Shown piece after piece: positions 1 to 8,048 of a stretch of DNA of 64,000 nt. Numbering within the stretch: position 1 is the stretch's first letter; each line of letters begins with the position of its first letter. Made by a program: the position numbers and the translations under genes. The stretch is taken from NCBI GenBank assembly GCA_964593585.1, contig CAZQIZ010000010.1:28042-92041 (forward strand), given 5' to 3'. This DNA is from JACQFV01 sp964593585. GTDB taxonomy: Bacteria > Zixibacteria > MSB-5A5 > WJJR01. The notes under the pieces were generated by a model. That model was not told where the DNA came from. It did no database searches and saw only the letters and a program-made list of their open reading frames with translations.

Positions 1-1
1 T

Positions 2-235
2 CTGGCCGGCCTGATTGCCTATGGCGCCTCGCCGCGCGCCTCGATCTATCTCAATCTGGCCGCCCGCGCCCACGCCTTCATTCAGGGACGCGGCTTTGTC
101 ACCCCCGAAGACATCAAGAGTGTCGGCCCCGACATCCTGCGCCACCGCATCATCGTCACCTACGAAGCCGAAGCGGAGAACATCACCTCGGCCACCGTCG
201 TCCAGAAAATCTTCGACCACGTCGAGGTGCCGTAG
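2..235 (+). CDS. MoxR-type AAA+ ATPase, C-terminal fragment
   Basis: The window opens inside this gene; 77 codons and the TAG stop are visible. The reading frame gives GASPRAS near the start, then a helical segment with GFVTPEDI and LRHRII, which is the C-terminal lid of MoxR ATPases. MoxR proteins are AAA+ chaperone-like ATPases that act with von Willebrand factor A (VWA) proteins. The gene lies directly upstream of a DUF58 gene and the Bat VWA genes, the classical partners. The Walker motifs would lie upstream of the window, so only the family assignment can be supported. The gap to the DUF58 gene is unusually long (about 960 bp) because a RAYT and repeats occupy it. Confidence 0.85.
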   Translation: MAGLIAYGASPRASIYLNLAARAHAFIQGRGFVTPEDIKSVGPDILRHRIIVTYEAEAENITSATVVQKIFDHVEVP

Positions 236-284
236 TTGTATCGGGGCATCAATACCGCCATGCGTGACGATTACCCGATGGATC

Positions 285-454
285 GGGAGGGCGAGGCTTC
301 CGCCGAGCCTGCTCTTTCCCATCCCGTATCCACAACCGGTTCCAAACCCCACCGGGAGGGCGAGGCTTCTGCCGAGCCTGCTCTTACCAACCCCGAATTC
401 ATGTCGGGGCCCAAACGCAATCGGGAGGGCGAGGCTTCCGCCGAGCCTGATCTT
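285..454 (+). repeat. Three direct copies of REP-like repeat (family A) upstream of RAYT
   Basis: Copies lie at 285-316, 354-385 and 423-454. Each is about 32 bp, begins GGGAGGGCGAGG and ends GAGCCTGCTCTT; the third ends GAGCCTGATCTT. The middle forms a short hairpin (AGGCT/AGCCT). The copies are separated by non-repetitive spacers of about 37 bp. Inverted or variant copies occur at 946-977, 1066-1097, 37368-37403, 37419-37450 and 48965-49000, so the element is dispersed. Its clustering around a RAYT is the arrangement expected for REP sequences and their transposase. Confidence 0.85.
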
Positions 455-463
455 TTGACTTCG

Positions 464-943
464 ATGCAAAAACCGCGCCCCCGAAACTGGCATGATCCAC
501 GCAAACAACCCGTGCATGGCGTCATTCAATCATCCGATCATCCCACGATCGTCTTTCTAACAGTCTGCACGAAAGACCGCAAGAAATGGCTCGCCACCGA
601 ATCCGTGCATCGGCAATTGCTTGACGCGTGGCGTGCCGCGGGGGGCTGGCGGGTAAGCCGCTATGTCATCATGCCCGACCATGTCCATCTATTCGCCGGT
701 TGGGACGGAGGCCAGTGGGGCTTGGACAGTTGGTGCAAGTATTGGAAGGCGCTTTTCTCGAAGAGTCACCAGAATCCCGAGCACCGCTGGCAAACGGGGT
801 ACTGGGACACCCGGCTGAAATCATACGAGCAATTTCAATCGAAATGGGACTATGTGAGAGATAATCCCGTGCGTCACAATCTCGTGAGCACAAAAAACGA
901 ATGGCCGTTTCAGGGAGTTCTCTATGAATTCGGCGCTTGGTGA
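464..943 (+). CDS. REP-associated tyrosine transposase (RAYT, IS200-like HUH fold)
   Basis: A 159-residue single-domain transposase of the Y1/RAYT family. The HUH metal-binding motif is seen as PDHVHLF around residue 70, and the catalytic tyrosine is probably in YVRDNP near residue 130. RAYTs nick and rejoin single-stranded DNA at REP hairpins and are normally present once and kept vertically. The ATG at 464 is chosen because upstream in-frame codons run through the repeats and encode repetitive EGEASAEP peptide, which is not plausible protein. An inverted family A repeat begins 2 bp after the stop. The gene has no second ORF or terminal repeats of a normal insertion sequence, so domesticated RAYT is preferred to a free IS200/IS605 element. 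Confidence 0.87.
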   Translation: MQKPRPRNWHDPRKQPVHGVIQSSDHPTIVFLTVCTKDRKKWLATESVHRQLLDAWRAAGGWRVSRYVIMPDHVHLFAGWDGGQWGLDSWCKYWKALFSKSHQNPEHRWQTGYWDTRLKSYEQFQSKWDYVRDNPVRHNLVSTKNEWPFQGVLYEFGAW

Positions 944-945
944 AA

Positions 946-1097
946 AAGAGCAGGCTCGGCGGAAGCCTCGCTCTCCCGGATGTCGAGTTGTGAGCGGGGA
1001 GTGCGAAGCTTTTGCAGAGCCCGCTCTTCCGCATCCCCAATTCACATCCGTCCCCAAACGTCACTGGGAGGGCGAGGCTTCCGCCGAGCCTGCTCTT
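946..1097. repeat. Family A REP copies downstream of RAYT (one inverted, one direct)
   Basis: An inverted copy at 946-977 starts two bases after the RAYT stop codon. A direct copy lies at 1066-1097. Between them, at about 1007-1030, is a decayed relative ending CCCGCTCTT. With the three upstream copies the RAYT is bracketed on both sides, with one copy in opposite orientation. This resembles REP pairs (REPINs) that form a long hairpin when single-stranded. The remaining sequence up to 1199 shows no gene. Confidence 0.8.
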
Positions 1098-1199
1098 TTG
1101 ACTCCGACCATGACGGGGTTTCGGACCCAAATCCGGGCAGGCGATCCGCCGCGCCGGACTGCCGAGCCTGCTTTGTACCTAACCTGACGACCGACGACC

Positions 1200-2078
1200 A
1201 TGCTCCCGAAAGAACTCATCGCCCAGATCCGCAAAATCGAGATCCACACCAACCGCTTGGTGAACGATCTCTTCGGCGGCGAGTACCATTCCGTCTTCAA
1301 GGGGCAGGGGATGGAATTCGAGGAGGTGCGCGAATACCTCCCCGGCGATGACATCCGCCTGATCGACTGGAACGTGACCGCCCGCGCCGGCGCCCCCTTC
1401 ATCAAGAAGTTCCGCGAAGAACGCGAACTGTTGGTGATGCTCCTGGTCGACCTGTCCGCCTCCGGACATTTCGGCACCGTGACCCGCGCCAAAAACCAGG
1501 TCGCCGCCGAAACCGCCGCCGTGCTCGCCTTCTCGGCGATCAAGAACAACGACAAGGTCGGCATGATCGTCTTCACCGACGAGGTCGAGTTGTTCATCCC
1601 GCCGAAGAAGGGCCGCTCGCATGTGCTGCGCCTCATCCGCGAGATCCTCTATTTCGAGCCCAAGGGACGGGGCACCAACATTCGCGCCGCGCTCGACTTC
1701 TTCGCCCGCGTCACCCGGCGCAAGTCGGTGGCCTTCCTGATCTCCGATTTCTTTGATAAGGGGTATGAACATCAACTGGCGGTGGCGCACCGCCGTCACG
1801 ATCTTATCGCCGTGCAGGTCGAGGACCCGCGCGAACGCGAGTGGGTTGATGTCGGCCTGATTGAACTGGAGGATTTCGAAACCGGCGAGCGCAAGGTCGT
1901 CGACACCTCCGACCCCGCCGCCAAACGCGCCTTCGAACGGTCGGTGATCCTGACCGAACAACGGCGCAAGCGCTTTTTCGACTCGATCAGTCTCGACACG
2001 GTCACGCTGTCCACCGGACGGCCGGTGGCCGACGGGCTGATTCGGTTTTTCCGCCAGCGGGAACGCCGCCGGCGCTAA
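1200..2078 (+). CDS. DUF58 domain protein (VWA-like partner of MoxR)
   Basis: 292 residues. The N-terminal half carries the DUF58 signature: GMEFEEVREY, then GDDIRLIDWN around residues 38-60. This is followed by a VWA-like fold with a metal-ion-dependent adhesion motif DLSAS near residue 85. DUF58 proteins accompany MoxR ATPases and BatA/B proteins in aerotolerance operons; their biochemical role is unresolved, but they probably act as VWA adaptors for MoxR. There is no signal peptide, so the protein is probably cytoplasmic. It ends 64 bp before tatA. The ATG at 1200 is the first in frame after the RAYT/repeat insertion and matches the usual family N-terminus (LPKELIAQIRKIEI). Confidence 0.92.
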   Translation: MLPKELIAQIRKIEIHTNRLVNDLFGGEYHSVFKGQGMEFEEVREYLPGDDIRLIDWNVTARAGAPFIKKFREERELLVMLLVDLSASGHFGTVTRAKNQVAAETAAVLAFSAIKNNDKVGMIVFTDEVELFIPPKKGRSHVLRLIREILYFEPKGRGTNIRAALDFFARVTRRKSVAFLISDFFDKGYEHQLAVAHRRHDLIAVQVEDPREREWVDVGLIELEDFETGERKVVDTSDPAAKRAFERSVILTEQRRKRFFDSISLDTVTLSTGRPVADGLIRFFRQRERRRR

Positions 2079-2142
2079 GGCGGGTGCGACCCGCCGCATG
2101 ACCCGCAGGGCGGGCTCTGCCCGCCAAGGAAGGGATGACCCC

Positions 2143-2316
2143 ATGTTTGGCATCGGCGCAACCGAGTGGTTACTCATTATCCTGGTGCTCATTCTCCTCT
2201 TCGGCGCCAAGAAGATCCCCGAGATCGCCCGCGGCCTCGGCAAGAGCGTCAACGAGTTCAAAAAGGGGATGAGCGAAACCGACGAGAAGAAACCCGACGA
2301 CGCCCCCAAGGCGTAA
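2143..2316 (+). CDS. tatA: Sec-independent twin-arginine translocase subunit TatA/E
   Basis: 57 residues beginning MFGIGATEW, one hydrophobic helix (residues 7-21), the conserved FGAKKIPEIARGLGK amphipathic segment, and a charged tail. This is the full TatA/E architecture. TatA multimers form the pore of the Tat pathway for folded proteins at the cytoplasmic membrane. The ATG at 2143 is preceded by a purine-rich AAGGAAGGG Shine-Dalgarno. An upstream in-frame ATG at 2098 would add 15 residues of repetitive non-TatA sequence and is rejected. The gene sits inside the Bat cluster rather than next to tatB/tatC, which are not in this window. Confidence 0.9.
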   Translation: MFGIGATEWLLIILVLILLFGAKKIPEIARGLGKSVNEFKKGMSETDEKKPDDAPKA

Positions 2317-2347
2317 AAGGGACATCGGCAGCGACCGTATTCCGGCT

Positions 2348-3331
2348 ATGACAACACACCGCCGTCTGATCGTCTCATTCTGTCTGGCCAGCGTACTCTC
2401 GATCTGCTCGGGATGGTTTGCGCAGGCCGCGACGCCGCCGCGCGTGGTCGTCTCCGCCGACCACCAGGTGGCCACCGTCGGCGACCCGATCAAACTCTCC
2501 ATCACCGTTGACCATCAATCCGACTGGCAGCAGTTCCCCCAGCCGCTCTCCGGCAAACTCGGCGACTTCGACATCCTGCGCGACACCGCCTATGTCGACC
2601 GCTGGCGCGAGGGCGACAAGGGACTGGCGTTTAAGCGCGAGTTGACCCTTGCCGCCTTCAAGCCCGGCGGCGTCTGGATCCCCTCGGTCTCCGGCTTCAC
2701 CGTCATCGGCGCCGACACCCTGCGCTGGCAGACCGATTCGCTGGCGATCAACATCGAAAGCGTGCTCGGCCGTCCCGATGCCGACACCACCGACATCGCC
2801 GGCCTGAAGCAGCCGTATGTCGCGCCCGAATCGCGCTGGCGCTTCTGGACCGGCATCGCTCTGCTTGTGGCCGCGATTGCCGTGTACCTCTGGTACCGCC
2901 TGCGCCGCCGGACCCATGAACCGGTCCCGGTGGCGCCCCCGCGTCCCGCCTGGGAGATCGCGCTGGAGGAATTGGAACAACTGCGCCGCGAAGTCAATCC
3001 CGCCGCCGATGGCGGCCGTCTCTGGTATTTCCGTCTGTCCGAAATCCTCCGGCGCTACTGGGATGCCCGCTACGACTGGCAGTCGATCGATCAGACCACG
3101 ACCGAGATCATCCGCGTCCTGCCACAGGCGCCGTTTGCCGAATCCCATCGCCGCCGCGCCGCCGAGTTCCTCCATCTGGCCGACTACATCCGCTACGCCC
3201 GTCAGCCGGCGCAGGAGGGACGTCCCGAGGTCGATTGGGCATGGGTGAAGTCGTTCATTGTGGAGACACGTCCGCCGCGTCTGGCCGACTCTGGGGCATC
3301 CGAGCCGTCAGGGGAGAGGGCCGCGGCATGA
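2348..3331 (+). CDS. Membrane-anchored BatD-like protein of the Bat operon
   Basis: 327 residues. A signal peptide covers about residues 1-27 (cleavage near AQA). It is followed by a beta-rich periplasmic domain of about 130 residues, a transmembrane helix near residues 163-183, an Arg-rich cytoplasmic stop (RLRRRT), and a helical cytoplasmic domain of about 130 residues with EALEELEQLR and YFRLSEILRRYW-like segments. This layout resembles small BatD/DUF4381-type proteins that accompany BatA and BatB, although the sequence match is recognised only at the architecture level. It overlaps the next gene by four bases (ATGA), indicating translational coupling. Its specific function is unknown. Confidence 0.65.
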   Translation: MTTHRRLIVSFCLASVLSICSGWFAQAATPPRVVVSADHQVATVGDPIKLSITVDHQSDWQQFPQPLSGKLGDFDILRDTAYVDRWREGDKGLAFKRELTLAAFKPGGVWIPSVSGFTVIGADTLRWQTDSLAINIESVLGRPDADTTDIAGLKQPYVAPESRWRFWTGIALLVAAIAVYLWYRLRRRTHEPVPVAPPRPAWEIALEELEQLRREVNPAADGGRLWYFRLSEILRRYWDARYDWQSIDQTTTEIIRVLPQAPFAESHRRRAAEFLHLADYIRYARQPAQEGRPEVDWAWVKSFIVETRPPRLADSGASEPSGERAAA

Positions 3332-4320
3332 TCCTGCGTTTCGCCCAGCCCTGGTTTCTGGCCGGCTTGCTGGTGGTCGCCGCGCTCGTCTGGTGGGAGT
3401 TCCAGTCACGTCGACGCGCCCGTGCCGTCGCCTTTTCGTCATTGATGCTTCTGGGCGACAGCAAACCGTCCTGGCGCGTGCGCCTGCGCTGGGTGCCGTC
3501 CGCGGCGCGCATCCTCGCGCTGGCGGCGCTGGTTGTGGCCATTGCCCGTCCGCAATCCGGCACCGCCTCGCGCGAAATCACCTCCGAAGGCATCGACATC
3601 GTGCTGGCCCTCGATGTCTCCGGCTCGATGAAGGCTGAGGACTTCCAGCCGCACAACCGTCTCCATGTCGCCAAGGAAGTCGTCCGCGACTTTGTCAAGG
3701 AACGCACCAACGACCGCATCGGGCTGGTGGTCTTCTCCGGCGAATCGTTCACCCAGTGCCCGCTCACTCTCGACTACGATGTCCTCATCGGTTTGCTGGA
3801 CAAGGTTGATTTCGGCATGATCGAGGATGGCACCGCCATCGGCACCGGGCTGGCCAATGCGCTCAACCGTCTGCGCGAGTCCAACGCCAAAAGCAAGATC
3901 GTGATCCTTCTCACCGACGGGGTCAACAACCGCGGCCAGATCGAGCCGCTCACCGCCGCGCAGGTCGCCAAGACCCTCGGCGTCAAGGTCTACACCATCG
4001 GCGCCGGCAAGCCCGGCAATGCCATGTATCCGGTCGAGGATCCGATCTTCGGCAAGCGCTACATCAGTCTGCCCAACGAAATCGACGAGGAAATTCTCCA
4101 GCAAATCGCCGACATGACCGGCGGACGCTACTACCGCGCCCAATCGGAACAGATGCTCGAACGCATCTACAAGGAAATCAGCACGCTGGAAAAAACCGAA
4201 GTGAAGGTGAAGGAGTATGTTCAGTATCGCGACCTGTTCGGCTGGTTTGCCGGACTGGCCTTGGCGGCCACCGTGCTGAGCGCCGTGCTGTCGGGAACCT
4301 GGTTCCGACGGATTCCGTAA
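3328..4320 (+). CDS. batA: BatA-like VWA membrane protein
   Basis: 330 residues. An N-terminal membrane segment (about 10-28) and a second one near residue 60 are followed by a VWA domain with an intact MIDAS motif DVSGS near residue 97. Further conserved VWA elements are GLVVFSG and LTDGVNN. A C-terminal transmembrane helix lies at about residues 308-328. This is the BatA layout: a VWA domain exposed outside the cytoplasm and anchored at both ends. The ATG at 3328 overlaps the upstream stop as ATGA and follows GGGGAGAGGG, so it is preferred to the upstream in-frame ATG at 3235. Bat proteins are linked to envelope stress and aerotolerance; the mechanism is unknown. Confidence 0.87.
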   Translation: MILRFAQPWFLAGLLVVAALVWWEFQSRRRARAVAFSSLMLLGDSKPSWRVRLRWVPSAARILALAALVVAIARPQSGTASREITSEGIDIVLALDVSGSMKAEDFQPHNRLHVAKEVVRDFVKERTNDRIGLVVFSGESFTQCPLTLDYDVLIGLLDKVDFGMIEDGTAIGTGLANALNRLRESNAKSKIVILLTDGVNNRGQIEPLTAAQVAKTLGVKVYTIGAGKPGNAMYPVEDPIFGKRYISLPNEIDEEILQQIADMTGGRYYRAQSEQMLERIYKEISTLEKTEVKVKEYVQYRDLFGWFAGLALAATVLSAVLSGTWFRRIP

Positions 4321-4330
4321 GAGATACCCT

Positions 4331-5350
4331 ATGCGATTCGGCGCTTCACAATGGCTCTGGGGGCTTGCGGCCCTGCCGCTTCTGCTGGGTTTTCTGGTCT
4401 GGATCTGGCGGGCGCGGGCGCGTCTGGCGGCGCGGTTCGCCGACGGCGTCCTGTGGAAGCAACTGGCCGGCGAGGAGCCGGTTGCCGCGCGCCGCTGGAA
4501 GCCCATCCTCTTCATCCTCGCGGTAGCGCTGATGATCGTCGGGCTCGCCGGGCCGCAGTGGGGCGCGCGCGCCGTCATGCTGCAGCGACGCGGCCTTGAT
4601 ATTGTGATCGCGCTGGATGTCTCGCGCTCGATGCTGGCGGCCGATGTCAAACCCAACCGCCTCGAACGCGCCAAACGCGAGATCTCCGGCATTCTCGACC
4701 GTCTCGCCGGCGACCGCATCGGGCTGGTGGTCTTCTCCGGCGACGCGTTCGTGCAGTGCCCGCTCACCCTCGATGCCTCCGCCGCCCGCATGCTGCTCGA
4801 TGCGGTTGGGGTCAATTCCGGCGGACGGCCCGGCACCATCATCGCCGAAGCGATCGAGACCGCCATCGGCATGTATGAACAAAACGAGCGTCAGTTCAAG
4901 ATCCTGATCCTCGTCACCGACGGCGAAGGTCACGAGGGCGACCCGCTGGCGGCGGCGCAGAAGGCCGCCGAGGCCGGCATCCGCATCTACACCGTCGGCA
5001 TCGGCACCCCGCAGGGCGAGCCGATCCCCGAATTCGATGAGCGCGGCAACCAGATCGGGTTTAAAAAGGACGAAAACGGCCAGGTGGTGCTCTCGAAACT
5101 AGATGAAGTCACGCTCCAGAAAGTCGCGCTGGCCACCAACGGCCACTGCTTCCGTGCCGGCCCGGCGCAGATGGAACTGGATGCGCTCTTTGATGAATTG
5201 TCGACGTTGGAGAAAAAGGAGATGGAAGGCCGTCTGTTTACCGAATTCGAGCAGCGCTTTCACTACTTCCTGATCCCGGCATTCTTGTTATTGGCAGTGG
5301 AAATGGCGCTCCCCGCCCGCCCGCGGCGAACCGGCGCGCCGCAGAGGTAA
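4331..5350 (+). CDS. batB: BatB-like VWA membrane protein
   Basis: 339 residues and a paralogue of the preceding BatA. Two N-terminal membrane segments lie near residues 7-25 and 58-76, and the VWA domain has MIDAS DVSRS near residue 96, GLVVFSGDAF and LVTDGEGHEG. A C-terminal hydrophobic helix lies around residues 305-325. The gap to batA is 10 bp. BatA and BatB are thought to form a membrane VWA complex with BatC and MoxR. The extra acidic loop between the VWA core and the C-terminus (GQVVLSKLDEV) is typical of BatB proteins. Confidence 0.87.
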   Translation: MRFGASQWLWGLAALPLLLGFLVWIWRARARLAARFADGVLWKQLAGEEPVAARRWKPILFILAVALMIVGLAGPQWGARAVMLQRRGLDIVIALDVSRSMLAADVKPNRLERAKREISGILDRLAGDRIGLVVFSGDAFVQCPLTLDASAARMLLDAVGVNSGGRPGTIIAEAIETAIGMYEQNERQFKILILVTDGEGHEGDPLAAAQKAAEAGIRIYTVGIGTPQGEPIPEFDERGNQIGFKKDENGQVVLSKLDEVTLQKVALATNGHCFRAGPAQMELDALFDELSTLEKKEMEGRLFTEFEQRFHYFLIPAFLLLAVEMALPARPRRTGAPQR

Positions 5351-5406
5351 GGCCCGTAAGTAAGACAAGGGGCTTTTGGCCCCTTGTCACCCGACAAGAG
5401 ACACCA

Positions 5407-6180
5407 ATGACCCTGCGACTGACCATACTCCTTGCCCTCCTCGTCGCCCTGACCGTCCCGGCGCACGCCGACCAGTTTGCCCGGCGCAACAACACCGGCA
5501 ACAAACTGCTGAAGGAAGGACAGATCGACTCGGCCATCACCGAGTACCGCGCCGCCCGCGTCGAAAGGCCCGACCAGCCCGGCGTGGTCTACAACCTCGG
5601 CTCCGCCTACCACCAGAAGGGTGTTTTCGACACCGCGCAGATGGAACTGCAAAACGCCATCGCCCATGTCGAGCCGATGTTGAAACCGAACGCCTATTAC
5701 AACCTCGGCAACACATTCTATCGCATGCAGGAATACGAATCAGCCATCGAGGCCTACAAGCAAGCGCTGTTGGCCAACCCCTCCGACCTGGATGCCAAGC
5801 ACAATCTCGAGATGGCCCTGCGTCAGATGAACCAGCAGGATTCCTCCAGCCAGAAGCAGGAGCAAAAGCAGGACCAGCAACAGCAGGACTCGACCGGCCA
5901 GCAGCAGCAAAACCAGCAACAGCAGAATCAGGACTCAACCCGGAATCAGCAGCAACAACAGCAAAACCAGGACGGCAATCAAGACCAGCAGCAGCAACAA
6001 CAGCAGCCCGACCAGCCGCGGGAGGGACAGCCGCGCGAGCAACGGCAGCCCAAGCCGGTGCAGGGCATGACCAGGGCCGACGCCGAGCGCCTCCTCGACG
6101 CGCTCAAGAACAATGAACTGGCGTTGCAGAAAAAACGCGCGCAACGTACCACCGGCGAGAAGGTCGCCAAGGACTGGTAA
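5407..6180 (+). CDS. batC: BatC-like TPR protein with glutamine-rich tail
   Basis: 257 residues: a signal peptide (about 1-21, ending AHA), two to three TPR units (residues 30-140, with VVYNLGSAYH and YYNLGNTFY), then about 75 residues dominated by Q with N, D, P and S, and a short conserved C-terminal helix (TRADAERLLDALKNNE). BatC proteins are TPR partners of BatB, and the C-terminal helix is a family feature. The polyglutamine stretch lies at about 5860-6010 and is low complexity, so its length may vary between strains. The start follows CAAGAGACACCA. The next gene begins immediately after the stop. Confidence 0.8.
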   Translation: MTLRLTILLALLVALTVPAHADQFARRNNTGNKLLKEGQIDSAITEYRAARVERPDQPGVVYNLGSAYHQKGVFDTAQMELQNAIAHVEPMLKPNAYYNLGNTFYRMQEYESAIEAYKQALLANPSDLDAKHNLEMALRQMNQQDSSSQKQEQKQDQQQQDSTGQQQQNQQQQNQDSTRNQQQQQQNQDGNQDQQQQQQQPDQPREGQPREQRQPKPVQGMTRADAERLLDALKNNELALQKKRAQRTTGEKVAKDW

Positions 6181-6183
6181 GTG

Positions 6184-8046
6184 ATGTCAGGGCACGGCCA
6201 CCATCAATTGGATTCGCCGACTCGCCGCGGGACTACCCCGCGTCGGAGTGTGGGTCTGATCGCGGCCCTGCTGCTTCTGCTCGGCGGTCTCGTCGCCCTG
6301 GTCCCGTCTGCGTCGGCCGACACCCGCATCACCGCCAAGGTCGAGCCGAAGAAGATTTCGATGTACGAAAACGTCACTCTCGAAATCACGGTCATCAGCG
6401 ACAACCAGAATGTCCCGCAGCCGCAACTGCCCCCGTTGACCGATTTTCAGGTGTTCTCCTCGGGGCGCAGCCAGAGCATCCAGTACATCAACGGGCGTAT
6501 CAGTGCCAGCGTGACCTACACCTATGTTCTGGCGCCGCGTCAGCCGGGCCGTTTCACCGTTGGTCCGGCCACCGTCACCGTCGGCGGATCGGTTTATTCC
6601 ACACAGCCCGAAGCGGTGGTGGTCACCGATGCGCCGCCGCCGGCCCCGCGGCAACAGCAGCAACAGGACCCCGCGGCGCGGCGCACCAACCGCGAGCGGC
6701 ATGTCTTCATCACCGCCTCGCTGGACAAGGACACGGTGTACGTCAACGAGCCAGTCACCTTCATTTTCCGCTTCTACACCGGCGAACGGCTCCTCTCCAA
6801 TCCCGAGTATCAGCGCCCCGCCTTCACCGGCTTCTGGGTCGAGGATCTTCCCCCGCAGCGCAAGTACACGACCTCGATCGACGGAATCACCTATGAAGTG
6901 ACCGAAATCCGCACCGCGCTCTTTCCCGCCGAGGCCGGCGCGAAGCTGATTCCCGCTGCCGAGGTGAACGCGACCGTGCGCGGCAGCCGTCGGCGCAGCA
7001 ACCGCATCAACCCATTCGACCTGTTTGACGACAGTTTCTTCGACCGCGGCGAAACCTTGCGCCTGACCACCGATCCGCTCAAACTGGTGGTTCTGCCGAC
7101 CCCGCCGACCTCGGTGTCGCCGCCGCCCTCCGGGTTGGTCGGCAACTTCGAAATCCGCGCCAAGGCCGACGTGCGCGAGGTCAACGTCGGCGACCCCGTG
7201 ACCGTGAGCGTCACCATCACCGGCGAGGGGAACATCAAGGCGGTGCCGCGTCCCTATCGCGACACCCTTCCCAACTTCCGCATGTTCTCCGGCGGCACCA
7301 GCGAGAACATCACCACCGCCGACTACCGCATCCGCGGCGCCAAGACCTTCGATGAAGTCTTCGTGCCCCAGCGCGCGGGGACCTACACGCTCCCGCAATT
7401 CGCGCTGACGTATTTCGACCCGAAGGCCCGCGCCTACGAGACCGTGCGCACCGACCCGATTGAAATCACCGTCACCGGAGGCGCCGCCGACTTCACCATT
7501 CCGTCGTTGCGCCTGGAGCCGGACCAGATTTCCGATCTGGCCGCCGATGTGCGCTTCCTCAAGACCGATGGCAGCCAACTGCGCCGCCACAGCGGCGCCG
7601 GGCTCTTCGGCTGGGCCTTCTGGATTGGACATTTCCTGCCGCTGTCGGGATTGGTCGGTTTCTTCATCTGGCGGCGCGGAGTTCTGCGCGAGGCGGCCGA
7701 TCCGGTCGGACGCCGCCGCCGACTGGCGCGCGCCGCGGCGCTGGCCCGTCTGCGCGGCGACAACGGCAAGGGACCGGCGCAACCGCTGACTTACAGCGAT
7801 CTGGCCGATGCGCTGCTGCAGTTTTATTCCGACCGCTACAACACCAGCGCGCAGGGGTTGACACGCGCCGAGATGCGCGTCCGCCTGACCGCCGCGGGAC
7901 TCCCTGATGCCACCATCCGCGATTATCTCGAGTTGCTCGACCTCTGCGACCGCGGACGTTACGCCCCCGGCGCGCAGAATCAGGTCGGCGCCGACACCGT
8001 TGCCCGCGCCGAAGCGATTATTGCCGCCATCGAGGCAGGGAAGTAG
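6184..8046 (+). CDS. batD: BatD, large membrane protein of the aerotolerance cluster
   Basis: 620 residues from the ATG at 6184 (a GTG directly upstream at 6181 is an equally placed alternative). A hydrophobic signal/anchor segment lies at about residues 24-45. Two or more BatD beta-sandwich domains follow (about 50-440), each with the typical start of binding a surface-exposed sequence such as KISMYENVTLEI and REVNVGDPVTVSV. A transmembrane helix lies near residues 475-495, and then a cytoplasmic helical domain of about 110 residues. BatD is the largest Bat component and is assumed to be a periplasmic scaffold. It ends 2 bp before batE, indicating tight coupling. Confidence 0.87.
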   Translation: MSGHGHHQLDSPTRRGTTPRRSVGLIAALLLLLGGLVALVPSASADTRITAKVEPKKISMYENVTLEITVISDNQNVPQPQLPPLTDFQVFSSGRSQSIQYINGRISASVTYTYVLAPRQPGRFTVGPATVTVGGSVYSTQPEAVVVTDAPPPAPRQQQQQDPAARRTNRERHVFITASLDKDTVYVNEPVTFIFRFYTGERLLSNPEYQRPAFTGFWVEDLPPQRKYTTSIDGITYEVTEIRTALFPAEAGAKLIPAAEVNATVRGSRRRSNRINPFDLFDDSFFDRGETLRLTTDPLKLVVLPTPPTSVSPPPSGLVGNFEIRAKADVREVNVGDPVTVSVTITGEGNIKAVPRPYRDTLPNFRMFSGGTSENITTADYRIRGAKTFDEVFVPQRAGTYTLPQFALTYFDPKARAYETVRTDPIEITVTGGAADFTIPSLRLEPDQISDLAADVRFLKTDGSQLRRHSGAGLFGWAFWIGHFLPLSGLVGFFIWRRGVLREAADPVGRRRRLARAAALARLRGDNGKGPAQPLTYSDLADALLQFYSDRYNTSAQGLTRAEMRVRLTAAGLPDATIRDYLELLDLCDRGRYAPGAQNQVGADTVARAEAIIAAIEAGK

Positions 8047-8048
8047 CC

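Noticed and set aside
236..463. N-terminal extension of the RAYT frame through the repeats
   Set aside because: It encodes three near-identical EGEASAEP segments created by the DNA repeats. The family N-terminus starts at 464.
5860..6010. Possible CRISPR or satellite because of repeated CAGCAG units
   Set aside because: It is the in-frame polyglutamine-rich tail of the BatC-like protein; no spacers or fixed repeat length.
6187..7782. 531-codon minus-strand frame opposite batD
   Set aside because: No domain, no start signal, and batD is supported by operon context and architecture.
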